From contig NZ_CP109130.1 of assembly GCF_035917975.1 (NCBI RefSeq), positions 558,001 through 622,000 of the forward strand: a DNA stretch of 64,000 bases, read 5' to 3'. Source of the stretch: Streptosporangium sp. NBC_01756 (lineage in GTDB: Bacteria > Actinomycetota > Actinomycetes > Streptosporangiales > Streptosporangiaceae). The notes below the pieces were generated by a model. The model saw nothing but the letters and a program-made list of their open reading frames with translations. It was not told where the DNA came from and did no database searches. A program made the translations under genes and the position numbers. This document shows, one piece after another, positions 33,473 through 42,870 of the stretch (its first letter is position 1; the number at the start of each line of letters is the position of its first letter).

Positions 33473-34180
33473 TCAGACTCCGCCGAGGTACGCCTCGACC
33501 ACCCGGGCGTCCTCGCGCAGCTCGGCGGCCGGGCCGTCCAGCACGCACTCGCCGTTCTCGATGACGTAGCCGCGGTGAGCGATCTTGAGTGCGGCGGTGG
33601 CGTTCTGCTCGACGAGCAGCACCGAGGTGCCCTCGGCGTTGATGTCGGCGATCAGCTCCATCACCGAGGCGACCACCAGCGGGGCCAGGCCCATGGAGGG
33701 CTCGTCGAGCAGCAGCAGCCGGGGCCCGGTGACCAGCGCCCGGCCGATGGCGAGCATCTGCTGCTCGCCACCGGACAGCGTGCCGCCCTGCTGGGCGCGC
33801 CGCTCGGCCAGCCGGGGCAGCAGCTCGTAGACGCGCTGGATCCGCTTGCGGATCTCGGCCTGGTCGCGGACCAGGTAGCCGCCGAGCTGCAGGTTCTCGT
33901 GCACGGTGAGGGTGCTGAAAACCCTGCGGCCCTCGGGGACGTGCACCAGGCCCCGTGCGGTGATCTTGTGGGGTCTGTCCCTGGTGACGTCGTGCCCGTC
34001 GAAGACGACCTTGCCGGCGGTGGGCCGCACCAGACCGGAGACCGCCGACAGCGTGGTGGTCTTGCCCGCGCCGTTGTTGCCCAGCAGGGCGACGATCTCT
34101 CCCGGCGCGATGGCCAGTGACAGGCCGCGCAGGGCGTGCACGCCGCCGTAGTGGACATCCAGTCCGTTGATCTCAAGCAT
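33473..34180 (-). CDS. livF: Branched-chain-type amino acid ABC importer ATPase (LivF)
   Basis: 235 residues. Walker A GNNGAGKTT, signature LSGGEQQMLAIGRAL, Walker B LLLDEPSMGLAPLV, and the LivF-specific LVHVPEGRRVFSTLTVHENLQLG. It overlaps livG by eight bases. In this cluster it probably powers uptake of hydroxyproline, proline or proline betaine-like compounds and not leucine. Confidence 0.93.
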   Translation of the reverse strand: MLEINGLDVHYGGVHALRGLSLAIAPGEIVALLGNNGAGKTTTLSAVSGLVRPTAGKVVFDGHDVTRDRPHKITARGLVHVPEGRRVFSTLTVHENLQLGGYLVRDQAEIRKRIQRVYELLPRLAERRAQQGGTLSGGEQQMLAIGRALVTGPRLLLLDEPSMGLAPLVVASVMELIADINAEGTSVLLVEQNATAALKIAHRGYVIENGECVLDGPAAELREDARVVEAYLGGV

Positions 34181-34940
34181 GGGCGTCACTCCCGAGGTAG
34201 GCCTCGATGACGGCCGGGTTCCGGCGGACGTCCTCCGGGGGGCCGTCGGCGATCTCCTTGCCGAAGTTGAGCACGACCACGCGTTCGGAGACCTCCATGA
34301 CCAGGCCCATGTCGTGTTCGATGAGCACGATCGCCACACCCAGCGCCTGGATCCGCCGGATCAGGTCGAGCATCTCGGTCTTCTCGCCGTGGTTGAGCCC
34401 GGCGGCGGGCTCGTCCAGCAGCAGCAGGTCGGGGCGGCGGGCCAGGGCTCTGGCGATCTCGGTGAGGCGCTGCTCGCCGTAGGGCAGGTTGCGGGCCTCG
34501 CTGTAGCGGTCGCCGCGCAGGCCGACGAAGTCCAGCCAGTGGTGGGCCTGCTCGGTGCACTCGCGTTCCGAGCGGCGGTAGCGGGGGGTGTGCAGCAGGG
34601 AGTCCAGGACGCTCTGCTTGAGCCACAGGTGCGATCCGGCGCGCACGTTGTCCAGCACCGACAGTTCGCCGAACAGGCGCAGGTTCTGGAAGGTGCGCGC
34701 GACGCCGAGTCCGGCGATGGCGGACGGCCTCAGGCCCGGCAGGTCCTTGCCCCGCAGGGTGATCCGGCCCGAGGTGGGGCGGTAGAAGCCGGTGACGCAG
34801 TTGAAGGCCGACGTCTTGCCCGCGCCGTTGGGTCCGATGACGGAGACGATCTCCGCCTCGTCCACCGAGAACGTGAGCCCGTCGATGGCCAGCAGTCCGC
34901 CGAAGGACAGGTGGAGATCCTCCACACTCAGCAGGCTCAC
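34173..34940 (-). CDS. livG: Branched-chain-type amino acid ABC importer ATPase (LivG)
   Basis: 255 residues. Walker A GPNGAGKTS, FNCVTGFYRPTSGRI, the LivG segment ARTFQNLRLFGELSVLDNV, Walker B LLLDEPAAGLN and H-loop EHDMGLVM. A GTG at 34940 has a perfect AAGGAGG upstream and is preferred to the long upstream frame, which lies inside livM. It overlaps livM by four bases. Confidence 0.93.
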   Translation of the reverse strand: MSLLSVEDLHLSFGGLLAIDGLTFSVDEAEIVSVIGPNGAGKTSAFNCVTGFYRPTSGRITLRGKDLPGLRPSAIAGLGVARTFQNLRLFGELSVLDNVRAGSHLWLKQSVLDSLLHTPRYRRSERECTEQAHHWLDFVGLRGDRYSEARNLPYGEQRLTEIARALARRPDLLLLDEPAAGLNHGEKTEMLDLIRRIQALGVAIVLIEHDMGLVMEVSERVVVLNFGKEIADGPPEDVRRNPAVIEAYLGSDAHA

Positions 34941-35902
34941 GAGACCTCCTTGGAACGGGCGGGCCAGAGCCCCTGCGGGCGCAGGAGCATGACGGCGATG
35001 AGGAGGACGCCGAAGATGAAGAACCGGTAGTCGGCGAGGTCGCGCAGGAACTCCGGCAGGAGGCTGATCACGACGGCGCCGATGACGACGCCGGGGATCG
35101 AGCCCATGCCGCCCAGCACCACCGCCATCAGGACCAGCGCGGACTGCAGGAAGGTGAAGCTGCCCGGGGAGATGGCCGAAAGCTGCGCGGCGAACAGGAC
35201 CCCGGCCAGACCGCCCCAGACGGCGCCCGCGATGTAGGCGGCGAGCTTGACCCGATAGGTGTGCACGCCCATGGCCTCGGCCGCGTCCTCGTCCTCGCGG
35301 ACGAACCGCCAGGCCCGGCCCAGCCGGGAGCGGCCCAGCCTGGCCGCGCCGAGGACGGCGAGGGAGACGACCACCACGGTCAGGTAGTAGAAGATCACCG
35401 GACTGTCGGTCAGATGCGGGATGCCGTAGATGCCCGACGGGCCCCCGGTGACGTCCAGGTTGTTCGCGGTGATCCGGATGATCTCGCCGAAGCCGAGGGT
35501 CACGATGGCGAGGTAGTCGCTGCGCAGCCGCAGGGTCGGCGCGCCGATGATGATCCCGGCGACGACCGTGACCACGATGACGGCGGGCACGGTGACCAGC
35601 AGCGGCAGGTCGAAGCGGGTGGACAGCACCCCGCTGGTGTACGCGCCGACCGCGAAGAAGGCGACGTAGCCCAGGTCGAGCAGGCCGCAGTAGCCGACCA
35701 CGATGTTCAGCCCGGCGGCGAGCATCACGAAGATGGCCGCGCTGGTCATGACCGACAGCGCGTACGGCGTCGCGTTGACGAACGGCGCCAGCAGGGCGAG
35801 CAGCAGCCCGGCGATCCCGGCCCATCTGTTCTGCAGCAGTTTCGACGCCCGGGTGGGCGGCTTGTCCGTGCCCACCCGGCGGGCCTTGGTCGTTTCGGTC
35901 AT
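34937..35902 (-). CDS. livM: Branched-chain-type amino acid ABC importer permease (LivM)
   Basis: 321 residues with about nine hydrophobic segments. Typical LivM segments are MLAAGLNIVVGYCGLLDLGYVAFFAVGAYTSG and SDYLAIVTLGFGEIIRI. The cytoplasmic loop VREDEDAAEAMGVHTYRVKLAAY docks the ATPase. ATG 35902 overlaps the livH stop by four bases. Confidence 0.94.
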   Translation of the reverse strand: MTETTKARRVGTDKPPTRASKLLQNRWAGIAGLLLALLAPFVNATPYALSVMTSAAIFVMLAAGLNIVVGYCGLLDLGYVAFFAVGAYTSGVLSTRFDLPLLVTVPAVIVVTVVAGIIIGAPTLRLRSDYLAIVTLGFGEIIRITANNLDVTGGPSGIYGIPHLTDSPVIFYYLTVVVVSLAVLGAARLGRSRLGRAWRFVREDEDAAEAMGVHTYRVKLAAYIAGAVWGGLAGVLFAAQLSAISPGSFTFLQSALVLMAVVLGGMGSIPGVVIGAVVISLLPEFLRDLADYRFFIFGVLLIAVMLLRPQGLWPARSKEVS

Positions 35903-36792
35903 ACCCGCTCCGTCACTCGCTCGCCGAGCAGGCCGGTGGGCCGCACGGTCAGGAACAGGATCAGCACCCCGAAGGCGAAGACGTCGCGCCATTCACCGCC
36001 CAGCCAGTACGTACCGAACGACTCCAGCAGCCCGAGCAGCAGCCCGCCGAGCATCGTGCCCGGGATGTTGCCGATGCCACCGATGACGGCCGCGGTGAAG
36101 GCCTTGAGCCCGATCAGGAAGCCCATCAGGAAGTCGATCTTCCCGTAGTAGGCCCCCGCCATCACCCCGGCGGCCCCGGCGAGGGCCGAACCGAGGAAGA
36201 AGGTCCGGGAGATCACCGCGTTGACGTCGATGCCCATCAGCGAGCTGGTGCTCGGGTCGAGTGCGATGGCCCGCATGGCCCGGCCCTCACGGGTCCGGGT
36301 GATCAGCAGGTTGAGTCCGAACATCAGGACCACGGCCACCCCGACCAGCACGAGCTGCTGGAGGGTCAGCCTGGCGCCGAGCACCTCGACCGAGGTACCG
36401 CCGAGGCGGACCGGATAGACCCGCGGGTCGGCTCCGGCGGCGGCGCGCATGCCGTACTCCAGGGCGAAGGACGCGCCGACCGCGGTGATGAGCAGGGAGA
36501 GCCGGGGCGCGCGGCGCAACGGCCGGTAGGCGATCCGCTCCAGTGCCACCCCGGCCAGGCCGGTGAGGACCATGGTCGCCAGGAGCACCACGAGCAGCAG
36601 GGGAAGGGCCATCGAGGCGGACACGCCACCGACCGCGCCGAGGACGGCGAAGCCGATGAACGCGCCGATCATGTACAGGTCGCCGTGGGCGAAGTTGAGC
36701 AGTTTGATGATCCCGTAGACCATGCTGTAGCCCAGCGCGACCAGGGCGTAGAACGAGCCGACGAACAGGCCGTTCCAGACGAGCTGTGTCAT
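35899..36792 (-). CDS. livH: Branched-chain-type amino acid ABC importer permease (LivH)
   Basis: 297 residues, polytopic. The N-terminal family motif is GSFYALVALGYSMVYGIIKLLNFAHGD, and the docking loop MRAIALDPSTSSLMGIDVN is present. ATG 36792 overlaps the binding-protein stop by four bases, so the whole unit livK-H-M-G-F is translationally chained. Confidence 0.95.
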   Translation of the reverse strand: MTQLVWNGLFVGSFYALVALGYSMVYGIIKLLNFAHGDLYMIGAFIGFAVLGAVGGVSASMALPLLLVVLLATMVLTGLAGVALERIAYRPLRRAPRLSLLITAVGASFALEYGMRAAAGADPRVYPVRLGGTSVEVLGARLTLQQLVLVGVAVVLMFGLNLLITRTREGRAMRAIALDPSTSSLMGIDVNAVISRTFFLGSALAGAAGVMAGAYYGKIDFLMGFLIGLKAFTAAVIGGIGNIPGTMLGGLLLGLLESFGTYWLGGEWRDVFAFGVLILFLTVRPTGLLGERVTERV

Positions 36793-37958
36793 TTGAGAGA
36801 GTCCTGCAAAGTGATCTTGCCGTCCTTGACGACGAGGATCTGGAAGCCGCCGCTCGACAGGGTGTGCTCGGGGGTGAACTTCAGCGGCCCGGAGAACATC
36901 GAGAAGCCGTCCATCGCCTCGAGTGCGGCGATGACCTTGGCTCCGTCGGTGCCGCCCGCCTTGGCGACCGCCTCGGCGGCCAGCCGCACCGCGTCGTAGG
37001 CCTGGTTGGAGTAGGGGCCGGGCTCGGCGTTGTACTTCTTCTTGTAGGCCGCCACCCAGCCCTCGGCGCCTTCCAGCGTCTCGGGGGTCTGGGTCATCGT
37101 GGCGTAGACGCCCTCGGCGGCCTCGGCACCGGCGATCTCGACCAGCTTGGGCGAGACCGAGCCGTCACCGACCATGATGGAGCCCTTGTAGCCGGCCTGG
37201 CGGAGCTGGCGGGCGATCAGGCCGCCCTCCTGGAAGTAGCCGGTCCAGTAGACGAAGTCGGGCTTCTTGGCCAGCACGTTGGTGATGTTGGCGCTGTAGT
37301 CGCTCTCCTTGGGCGTGACCGTCTCGACGAGGACGGCCTCGGCGCCGCCGGGGGCGTCGAGCAACGTCTTGGTGCGGAGCGCGATGTCCTTGGAGTAGCT
37401 GGTGTTGTCGTGCATCAGCACGGCGCTCTTGGCACCCTGCTTGGTGATCCACTTTTCGGCCGCGGCGGCCTGCTGGGAGCCGGTGCCGTTGATGAGGAAG
37501 ACGTGCTTGAGCTTCTGGTCGACCAGCTCCTGGGAGTTGGCCGCCGGAATGATCATCGGGATGTTGGCCTTGCCGAAAATCGGCAAAGTGGGCAACGTCG
37601 CTCCGGAGCAGTATCCTCCGACCGAGACGTCCACTCCCTCGGTGACCAGCTTGTTGGCTCCGGCCGCCGCCGACTGGGCGTCACAGGCGTCGTCGGCGGT
37701 CTTCAGCTCCAGCTTGCGGCCGAGGATCCCGCCCTTGGCGTTGATCTCGTCGAGCGCGAGCTGCGCCGCGTTGCTCATATAGGGACCGATGGCGGCCTCG
37801 CTGCCCGACTGGGGGATCAGCATGCCGAGGACGATCGGGTCATCTGCCTTGGCGGTCTCGCCGCCGCCGTCGCCGCCGAGCAGGCCCTGACCACATCCGG
37901 TGACCAGGAGGCCGACAACGGCCAGCGACGCGAAGGACTTAAGGGGGATGGCACGCAT
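36789..37958 (-). CDS. livK: Amino acid-binding lipoprotein of the LivK family
   Basis: 389 residues. A lipoprotein signal (PLKSFASLAVVGLLVTGC) places the lipid-modified cysteine near residue 22. The mature part is a type I binding protein (IVLGMLIPQSGSEAAIGPYMSNAAQLALDEINAKGG). ATG 37958 has GAGGAG upstream; the 11-codon upstream extension overlaps the operator. It is the first gene of a unit that also holds the proline-racemase-family enzyme, reductase and GntR regulator, so its ligand is probably a proline derivative. Confidence 0.93.
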   Translation of the reverse strand: MRAIPLKSFASLAVVGLLVTGCGQGLLGGDGGGETAKADDPIVLGMLIPQSGSEAAIGPYMSNAAQLALDEINAKGGILGRKLELKTADDACDAQSAAAGANKLVTEGVDVSVGGYCSGATLPTLPIFGKANIPMIIPAANSQELVDQKLKHVFLINGTGSQQAAAAEKWITKQGAKSAVLMHDNTSYSKDIALRTKTLLDAPGGAEAVLVETVTPKESDYSANITNVLAKKPDFVYWTGYFQEGGLIARQLRQAGYKGSIMVGDGSVSPKLVEIAGAEAAEGVYATMTQTPETLEGAEGWVAAYKKKYNAEPGPYSNQAYDAVRLAAEAVAKAGGTDGAKVIAALEAMDGFSMFSGPLKFTPEHTLSSGGFQILVVKDGKITLQDSLK

Positions 37959-37973
37959 CTGCGGCTCCTCACA

Positions 37974-38000
37974 GCTAATGATATGTGACATTGCATTAGC
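37974..38000. promoter_or_regulatory. GntR operator upstream of livK
   Basis: A 27-bp nearly perfect palindrome: outer arms GCTAATG (37974-37980) and CATTAGC (37994-38000), inner core ATGTGACAT (37983-37991), all with one centre at 37987. It lies 16 bp before the livK start codon. The core recurs upstream of the dehydrogenase unit at 44351-44363. Confidence 0.7.
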
Positions 38001-38075
38001 TGGGTAATACTCACGTCAAGAGGTGCGACACGATCGTTAGGGTTCGCACACCTTTTTTTGCCAAATGTGCGGAAA

Positions 38076-38114
38076 CGCCGAGGGGCACCCTCCGGCGGAG
38101 AATGCCCCTCGGCG
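38076..38114 (-). terminator. Terminator of the 4-hydroxyproline catabolic unit
   Basis: Perfect 12-base arms (38076-38087 and 38103-38114) with a 15-base loop, followed on the minus strand by GTTTCC. It starts 13 bases past the aldehyde dehydrogenase stop and separates that unit from livK. Confidence 0.7.
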
Positions 38115-38126
38115 GCCGTCCGGCTC

Positions 38127-39518
38127 TCAGCGTGCCGGGCCGACGGTGATCGTATGGGTCGAGGTGTAGAAGTCCTGGGCCGCCTTGCCCTGCTCTCTGC
38201 CGCCGTAGCTGGAGTCCTTCTCCCCGCCGAACGGCAGGTAGAAGTCCACGCCGCTGGTCGGGGCGTTCACCTTGACCAGACCGGTGTCCAGCCGCGCGCT
38301 GATGTCCAGCGCCCTGTCCAGGTCGCCGGTGTAGACGGCCGAGGCCAGGCCGTAGCGGACGCCGTTGGCCAGCTCCACCGCCTCGTCCACCGAGGCCGCG
38401 TCCTGGATCACGCAGATCGGTCCGAAGACCTCCTCGCAGGCGAGCGGGTGATCGGCGGGCAGGCCGTCCACCACCGTCGGCTCCACGTACCAGCCGCCGG
38501 CTCCGCCCCCCTGAAGGCCGTGCACCGCCTTGCCTCCGGTGAGGATCCGGCCGCCCGCGGCCACCGCGCCCGCCGCCGCGTCCACGACGCGGTCACGGGC
38601 TGCCTCGTCGATCACCGGGCCGATCGCGGTGCCGGGGTCGGACGGATCGCCGAACCCGAGCTTGGCCACGGCCGCGAGCACGGCCGCGCGGACCTCCTCG
38701 CCGTTGCCGACCGTGATGATCCGCTTGGTGGCCGTGCACTTCTGCCCGGCGAAGCCCATCGCCGCCGCCGCGATCTGGGCGGCGGCGGCCTCCAGGTTGG
38801 CGTCCGGCAGCACGATGCTGGCGTTCTGCCCGCCCATCTCGGCCTGCACCGGCACGCCACGCCGTACGGCGGCCTCGCGCACGAGGGCGCCCACGGATGC
38901 CGACCCGGTGAAGGACACCACATCGGCGGCGGCCACCAGCGCGGCGCCCTCCTCCGCGTCGCCGGGCACGACCTGGAACTCGTTGAGGTTGAGCAGCTCG
39001 GCCAGGCGGAGCGCGCACGCCAGCGCCTGGGGGGCGGGCTTGAGCACGACCGTGTTGCCGAACGCCAGCGCGGGGGCGGCCTTCCACAGCGGGATGGCCA
39101 GCGGGAAGTTCCACGGGGTGATCAGCCCGGCGACCCCGAGCGGCCTCCGCCGGGTGAAGAGCAGCCCCGCGCCCGACGGTTCGTGGAGCGCGCCGACCGG
39201 GTCGAACACCTGCTGGGCGTAGTAGCGCAGGATCGACACCGAACGGGCGACCTCGCCGCGCGCCTCGGCGATCGGCTTACCGACCTCGCGGACCACCAGG
39301 GCGGCCAGCTCGTCGGCCGCCCCCTGCACGGCGTCGGCGCCCGCGGTCAGCGCCGCGGCCCGTGCGGCGGCGTTCCTTGACGCCCAGTCGTGCTGGACGG
39401 CCCGCGCCAGCCGCATGGCGGCCTGGACGCCCGCCTCCCCCGCCGCGGGGAAGGAGGTGACGAGGTCGGCGGGGGCGTGCGGGGAACGGCTCTCGATCAA
39501 GTTGATCTTGTTAGTCAC
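38127..39518 (-). CDS. Aldehyde dehydrogenase, probable alpha-ketoglutarate semialdehyde dehydrogenase
   Basis: 463 residues. NAD(P)-site PWNFPLAIPLWKAAPALAFGNTVVLKP, catalytic Glu in AEMGGQN and nucleophile Cys in GQKCTATKR are in place; the C-terminal motif EEVFGPICVI also fits. In the hydroxyproline pathway this step oxidises alpha-ketoglutarate semialdehyde to 2-oxoglutarate. It overlaps the epimerase gene by four bases and ends the unit, which makes that substrate likely; sequence alone would not exclude other semialdehydes. Confidence 0.88.
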   Translation of the reverse strand: MTNKINLIESRSPHAPADLVTSFPAAGEAGVQAAMRLARAVQHDWASRNAAARAAALTAGADAVQGAADELAALVVREVGKPIAEARGEVARSVSILRYYAQQVFDPVGALHEPSGAGLLFTRRRPLGVAGLITPWNFPLAIPLWKAAPALAFGNTVVLKPAPQALACALRLAELLNLNEFQVVPGDAEEGAALVAAADVVSFTGSASVGALVREAAVRRGVPVQAEMGGQNASIVLPDANLEAAAAQIAAAAMGFAGQKCTATKRIITVGNGEEVRAAVLAAVAKLGFGDPSDPGTAIGPVIDEAARDRVVDAAAGAVAAGGRILTGGKAVHGLQGGGAGGWYVEPTVVDGLPADHPLACEEVFGPICVIQDAASVDEAVELANGVRYGLASAVYTGDLDRALDISARLDTGLVKVNAPTSGVDFYLPFGGEKDSSYGGREQGKAAQDFYTSTHTITVGPAR

Positions 39519-40516
39519 AGCAGGAAACCTTCGGGGAACGGATCACGGGGGTCAAGGAAGTACTGGGCGGTGCCGGTGACCCATGCCCGCCCGGTGATGG
39601 TCGGAACCACCGCGGGCAGACCGGCGACCTCGGTCTCTTCGACGAGCCGCCCGACGAACCGGGTGCCGATGAACGACTCGTTCACGAAGTCGGTGCCGAG
39701 CGGGAGCTCGCCCCGGGCGTGCAGTTGGGCCATCCGGGCGCTGGTGCCGGTGCCGCAGGGCGAGCGGTCGAACCAGCCGGGGTGGATGGCCATCGCGTGC
39801 CGGGAGTGCCGGGCGTCCGAGCCCGGGGCGGTGAACTGCACGTGGTGGCAGCCGCGGATGCCCGCGTCCAGCGGATGGACGGGCTCGTCCTGCCCGTTGA
39901 TCGCGTCCATGATGGCCAGGCCCGCGTCAAGGATCTGCTGCTTGTGCGCCCGGTCGAACGGCAGGCCGACCGCCTCGATCGGCAGGATCGCGTAGTAGTT
40001 GCCGCCGTAGGCCAGGTCGTAGGTGACCTCGCCGATGCCGGGCACCTTGACCGCGCGGTCCAGGCCGGCGCTGAAGGAGGGCACGTTGGTGATGGTCACC
40101 GCGGTGGCGGCGCCGTCCTCGACCCGCACCTCGGCGACGACCAGACCGGCCGGGGTGTCCAGCCGGATGGTGGTGACCGGCTCGACGACCTCGACCATCC
40201 CGGTCTCCACCAGGACGGTGGCGACGCCGATGGTGCCGTGGCCGCACATCGGCAGGCAGCCGGAGACCTCGATGTAGAGCACGCCGTAGTCGGCGTCGGG
40301 CCGGGTCGGCGGCTGCAGGATGGCCCCGCTCATCGCCGAGTGCCCGCGCGGCTCGTACATGAGCAGGGTCCGGATGTGGTCCATCTCTGCCAGGAAGTGC
40401 TCGCGGCGTTCGGCCATGGTCGCGCCGGGGATGACACCCACTCCCCCGGTGATCACCCGGGTGGGCATGCCCTCGGTGTGGGAGTCCACCGCGTGGAAGA
40501 CCCGTTTCGTCCTCAT
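39515..40516 (-). CDS. 4-hydroxyproline 2-epimerase
   Basis: 333 residues of the proline racemase family. Both catalytic cysteines are present, in LPMCGHGTIG and DRSPCGTGTSA, and the opening VDSHTEGMPTRVITGG is typical of the 4HypE branch. It converts trans-4-hydroxy-L-proline to cis-4-hydroxy-D-proline, the substrate of the dehydrogenase encoded upstream. ATG 40516 is preceded by AAGGAG; an 80-bp gap separates it from the DapA-like gene. Confidence 0.9.
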   Translation of the reverse strand: MRTKRVFHAVDSHTEGMPTRVITGGVGVIPGATMAERREHFLAEMDHIRTLLMYEPRGHSAMSGAILQPPTRPDADYGVLYIEVSGCLPMCGHGTIGVATVLVETGMVEVVEPVTTIRLDTPAGLVVAEVRVEDGAATAVTITNVPSFSAGLDRAVKVPGIGEVTYDLAYGGNYYAILPIEAVGLPFDRAHKQQILDAGLAIMDAINGQDEPVHPLDAGIRGCHHVQFTAPGSDARHSRHAMAIHPGWFDRSPCGTGTSARMAQLHARGELPLGTDFVNESFIGTRFVGRLVEETEVAGLPAVVPTITGRAWVTGTAQYFLDPRDPFPEGFLL

Positions 40517-40596
40517 TGATACTCCTTGCGGGGTGAAAGCCCATGGCCGGGCACACTCAATGGTGCGCCCGGTCATGGAGTGCAGACGACCGCCGC

Positions 40597-41490
40597 CTAC
40601 CGCAGGCCCTCGGCCAGGGCCTTCTCGGTGGCGGCGCGGACGGCGGCCTCCTGCTCGGGGGCCAGCGGCAGCCGCGGCGGGCGGCACGGGCCGCCCTTGC
40701 GCCCGGCCAGATCCATGGAGAGCTTGATGGCCTGCACGAACACGGTCTTGGAGTCCCAGCGCAGCAGCGGGTGCAGCGCGCGGTAGAGCGGGAGCGCGGT
40801 CTCCAGGTCTCCTGCGACGGCCGCCCGGTAGAGGGCCACGCTGGAGGTGGGCAGCGCGTTGGGGTAGCCGGCCACCCAGCCGACCGCACCGGCCAGGGCC
40901 AGCTCCAGCAGCACGTCGTCGGAGCCGATCAGCAGGTCCAGGTCCGGGGCGAGCTCGGCGATCTCGTAGGCCCGGCGGACGTCGCCGGTGAACTCCTTGA
41001 CCGCCACGATCAGGCCCTCGCCGTGGAGCCGGGCGAGCAGCGCGGGGGTGAGGTCGACCTTGGTGTCGAGGGGGTTGTTGTAGGCCACCACCGGCACCCC
41101 GGCCTTGGCGACCTCACGGTAGTGCTCCACCACGGCCTGCTCGTCGGCCCGGTAGGCGTTCGGCGGGAGCAGCATGACCGCCTGGCACCCGGCGTCGCGG
41201 GCCTGCTCGGCCCAGCGGCGCGCCTCGGCCGCTCCGTAGGCGGCGATCCCCGGCATGACGCGGTCACCGCCGACGGCCTCGACCGCGGTCTCCACGACCC
41301 GGGCCCGCTCCTCGGCCGTCAGGGTCTGGTACTCCCCCAGCGAGCCGTTGGGCACCACGCCGTCGCATCCGGAGGCGACCAGCCATCGGCAGTGCTCGGC
41401 GTAAGCGTCCAGGTCGGCCGAGAGGTCGTCGCCGAGCGGCAGCGCGGTGGCCACCATCACACCGTGCCAGGGTTTCACACGGGTCGTCAT
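40597..41490 (-). CDS. DapA/DHDPS-family lyase, probable pyrroline-4-hydroxy-2-carboxylate deaminase
   Basis: 297 residues of the DHDPS/NAL TIM barrel. The Schiff-base lysine lies in [10 protein letters not shown] and the tyrosine in [24 protein letters not shown] is the usual phosphate/carboxylate loop, with Gly-Ser-Leu-Gly in place of the GTTGE of true DapA. In hydroxyproline clusters this family (LhpC) converts delta1-pyrroline-4-hydroxy-2-carboxylate to alpha-ketoglutarate semialdehyde with loss of ammonia. ATG 41490; the GTG directly before it could also be used. Confidence 0.87.
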   Translation of the reverse strand: MTTRVKPWHGVMVATALPLGDDLSADLDAYAEHCRWLVASGCDGVVPNGSLGEYQTLTAEERARVVETAVEAVGGDRVMPGIAAYGAAEARRWAEQARDAGCQAVMLLPPNAYRADEQAVVEHYREVAKAGVPVVAYNNPLDTKVDLTPALLARLHGEGLIVAVKEFTGDVRRAYEIAELAPDLDLLIGSDDVLLELALAGAVGWVAGYPNALPTSSVALYRAAVAGDLETALPLYRALHPLLRWDSKTVFVQAIKLSMDLAGRKGGPCRPPRLPLAPEQEAAVRAATEKALAEGLR

Positions 41491-41496
41491 CACGAA

Positions 41497-42870
41497 TCAT
41501 CCTTCCAAAGGGGGTTGGGTCAACGCGGCGAGGTCGCCGAGCCGGATGGGCTGGGCGATCGGACGCCGGGGCGCCGCGGGGTCCTCACCGGTGAGGCACG
41601 CCACGGCATAGCCGCACATACGGCCCTGGCACCAGCCCATACCGGGGCGGGCCAGCAGTTTCACGGAGCGCGCGTCGGTGGCGCCCAGCTCCCGGGCCTC
41701 GCGTACGGCCGACAGGGGCACCTCCTCGCAGCGGCAGACAAGCGTGTCGTCACGGAGCCACTCCTGCCAGCCGGGCCGTACCGGATAGGCCTCCAGCAGC
41801 GCCCGCGCGAAGGCGGCCAGCCGGTCCCTGCGCCGGGACAGATCCGGCCGGGGCGGAACCCGCCGCCCCAGGTCCGCCGCGACGCTCCGGCCCGCGATAC
41901 GCCCCTCGACCTCGGCCAGTACGGCTCCGCCGACGCCGGTGGACTCCCCCGCCGCGTAGACGCCGGGCACGCTGGTGCGCAGTCCGCCGTCCACGGTGAC
42001 GACGGGGCTGCCGTCCGCGTCGGCGTGGGTCGCGCAGCCGAGCTGGACCGGCAGGTCGAGCTGGGGGACGAAGCCGTAGCCGTAGGCGAGGGTGTCGCAC
42101 TCGACGGTCCTCGTCGAGATCGGCCGCCAGCCGGAGTCCAGCCTGGCCACGGTGACGTGGGTCAGCGCGTCCCGGCCGTGTGCCGCGATCACCGCCTGGC
42201 GGCCGTGGTAGGGCACCATGTGCCGGGCCAGGCTCGCGCCGTACCCGAGGGCCTCGCCCGCCTTGCCCGCGGCGAGCAGCGGGTGCCTGGCGAGCCCGAA
42301 ACGGCCGTTGGCCTCGTAGACGCCGCGTACGTCCGCGCCCGCCTCGGCCAGGCCGGCGGCGACCGGGAGCAGGAAGGGGCCCGTCCCGGCGACCACGACC
42401 CTGCGGCCCGCGACGACGAGGTTGCCCTTGAGCAGGGCCTGCGCCCCGCCCGCGGTCAGCACGCCGGGCAGGTCCCAGCCGGGGAACGGCAGGGGCCGGT
42501 CGTGGGCGCCGGTGGCGATCAGCAGCCTGCGTGCGGTGACCGTGCGGGGCCGCTCCTCCCGGTCCCCCGCAAGGCACCGTACGGTCACCTCCTCGCCGGT
42601 GTGCTCGACCGCCCAGACCTTGTGGCCGAGCAGCAGGTCGGCGCGGCCGCCGAGCGTCTCCCACTGCCGGGTGAACCTGTCCAGACCGTGGTGCAGGGCG
42701 CCGGGTGCCTGGGCGTTGAAGCCTTCCGGCAGGTGCCGGAAGTACTGGCCACCGGGCCTGGGCGCGGCGTCGATCAGCACGACGTCCAGCCCGGCGAAGG
42801 ACGCGGTGAGGGCACCGGCCACCCCGGCGGGGCCCGCGCCGATGACGGCGAGGTCGTAGACGGGCTTCAT
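41497..42870 (-). CDS. D-hydroxyproline dehydrogenase, alpha-type FAD/NAD(P) subunit with BFD-like domain
   Basis: 457 residues. N-terminal FAD site LAVIGAGPAGVAGALTASFAGLDVVLID, second nucleotide site GRRVVVAGTGPFLLPVAAGLAEAGADV. The C-terminal 100 residues hold a BFD-type [2Fe-2S] domain with cysteines in LVCRCEEVP and GWCQGRMCGYA. The layout is that of HcnB/OoxA-like subunits found in multi-subunit D-hydroxyproline (LhpBEF-type) and opine dehydrogenases. The next two genes encode the matching small and catalytic subunits, overlapping by four bases each. Confidence 0.9.
   Translation of the reverse strand: MKPVYDLAVIGAGPAGVAGALTASFAGLDVVLIDAAPRPGGQYFRHLPEGFNAQAPGALHHGLDRFTRQWETLGGRADLLLGHKVWAVEHTGEEVTVRCLAGDREERPRTVTARRLLIATGAHDRPLPFPGWDLPGVLTAGGAQALLKGNLVVAGRRVVVAGTGPFLLPVAAGLAEAGADVRGVYEANGRFGLARHPLLAAGKAGEALGYGASLARHMVPYHGRQAVIAAHGRDALTHVTVARLDSGWRPISTRTVECDTLAYGYGFVPQLDLPVQLGCATHADADGSPVVTVDGGLRTSVPGVYAAGESTGVGGAVLAEVEGRIAGRSVAADLGRRVPPRPDLSRRRDRLAAFARALLEAYPVRPGWQEWLRDDTLVCRCEEVPLSAVREARELGATDARSVKLLARPGMGWCQGRMCGYAVACLTGEDPAAPRRPIAQPIRLGDLAALTQPPLEG

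Noticed and set aside
42180..42431. Arg/Pro-rich short frame that could be read as a basic peptide gene
   Set aside because: It is antisense to the FAD subunit gene, has biased low-complexity composition and no start signals.
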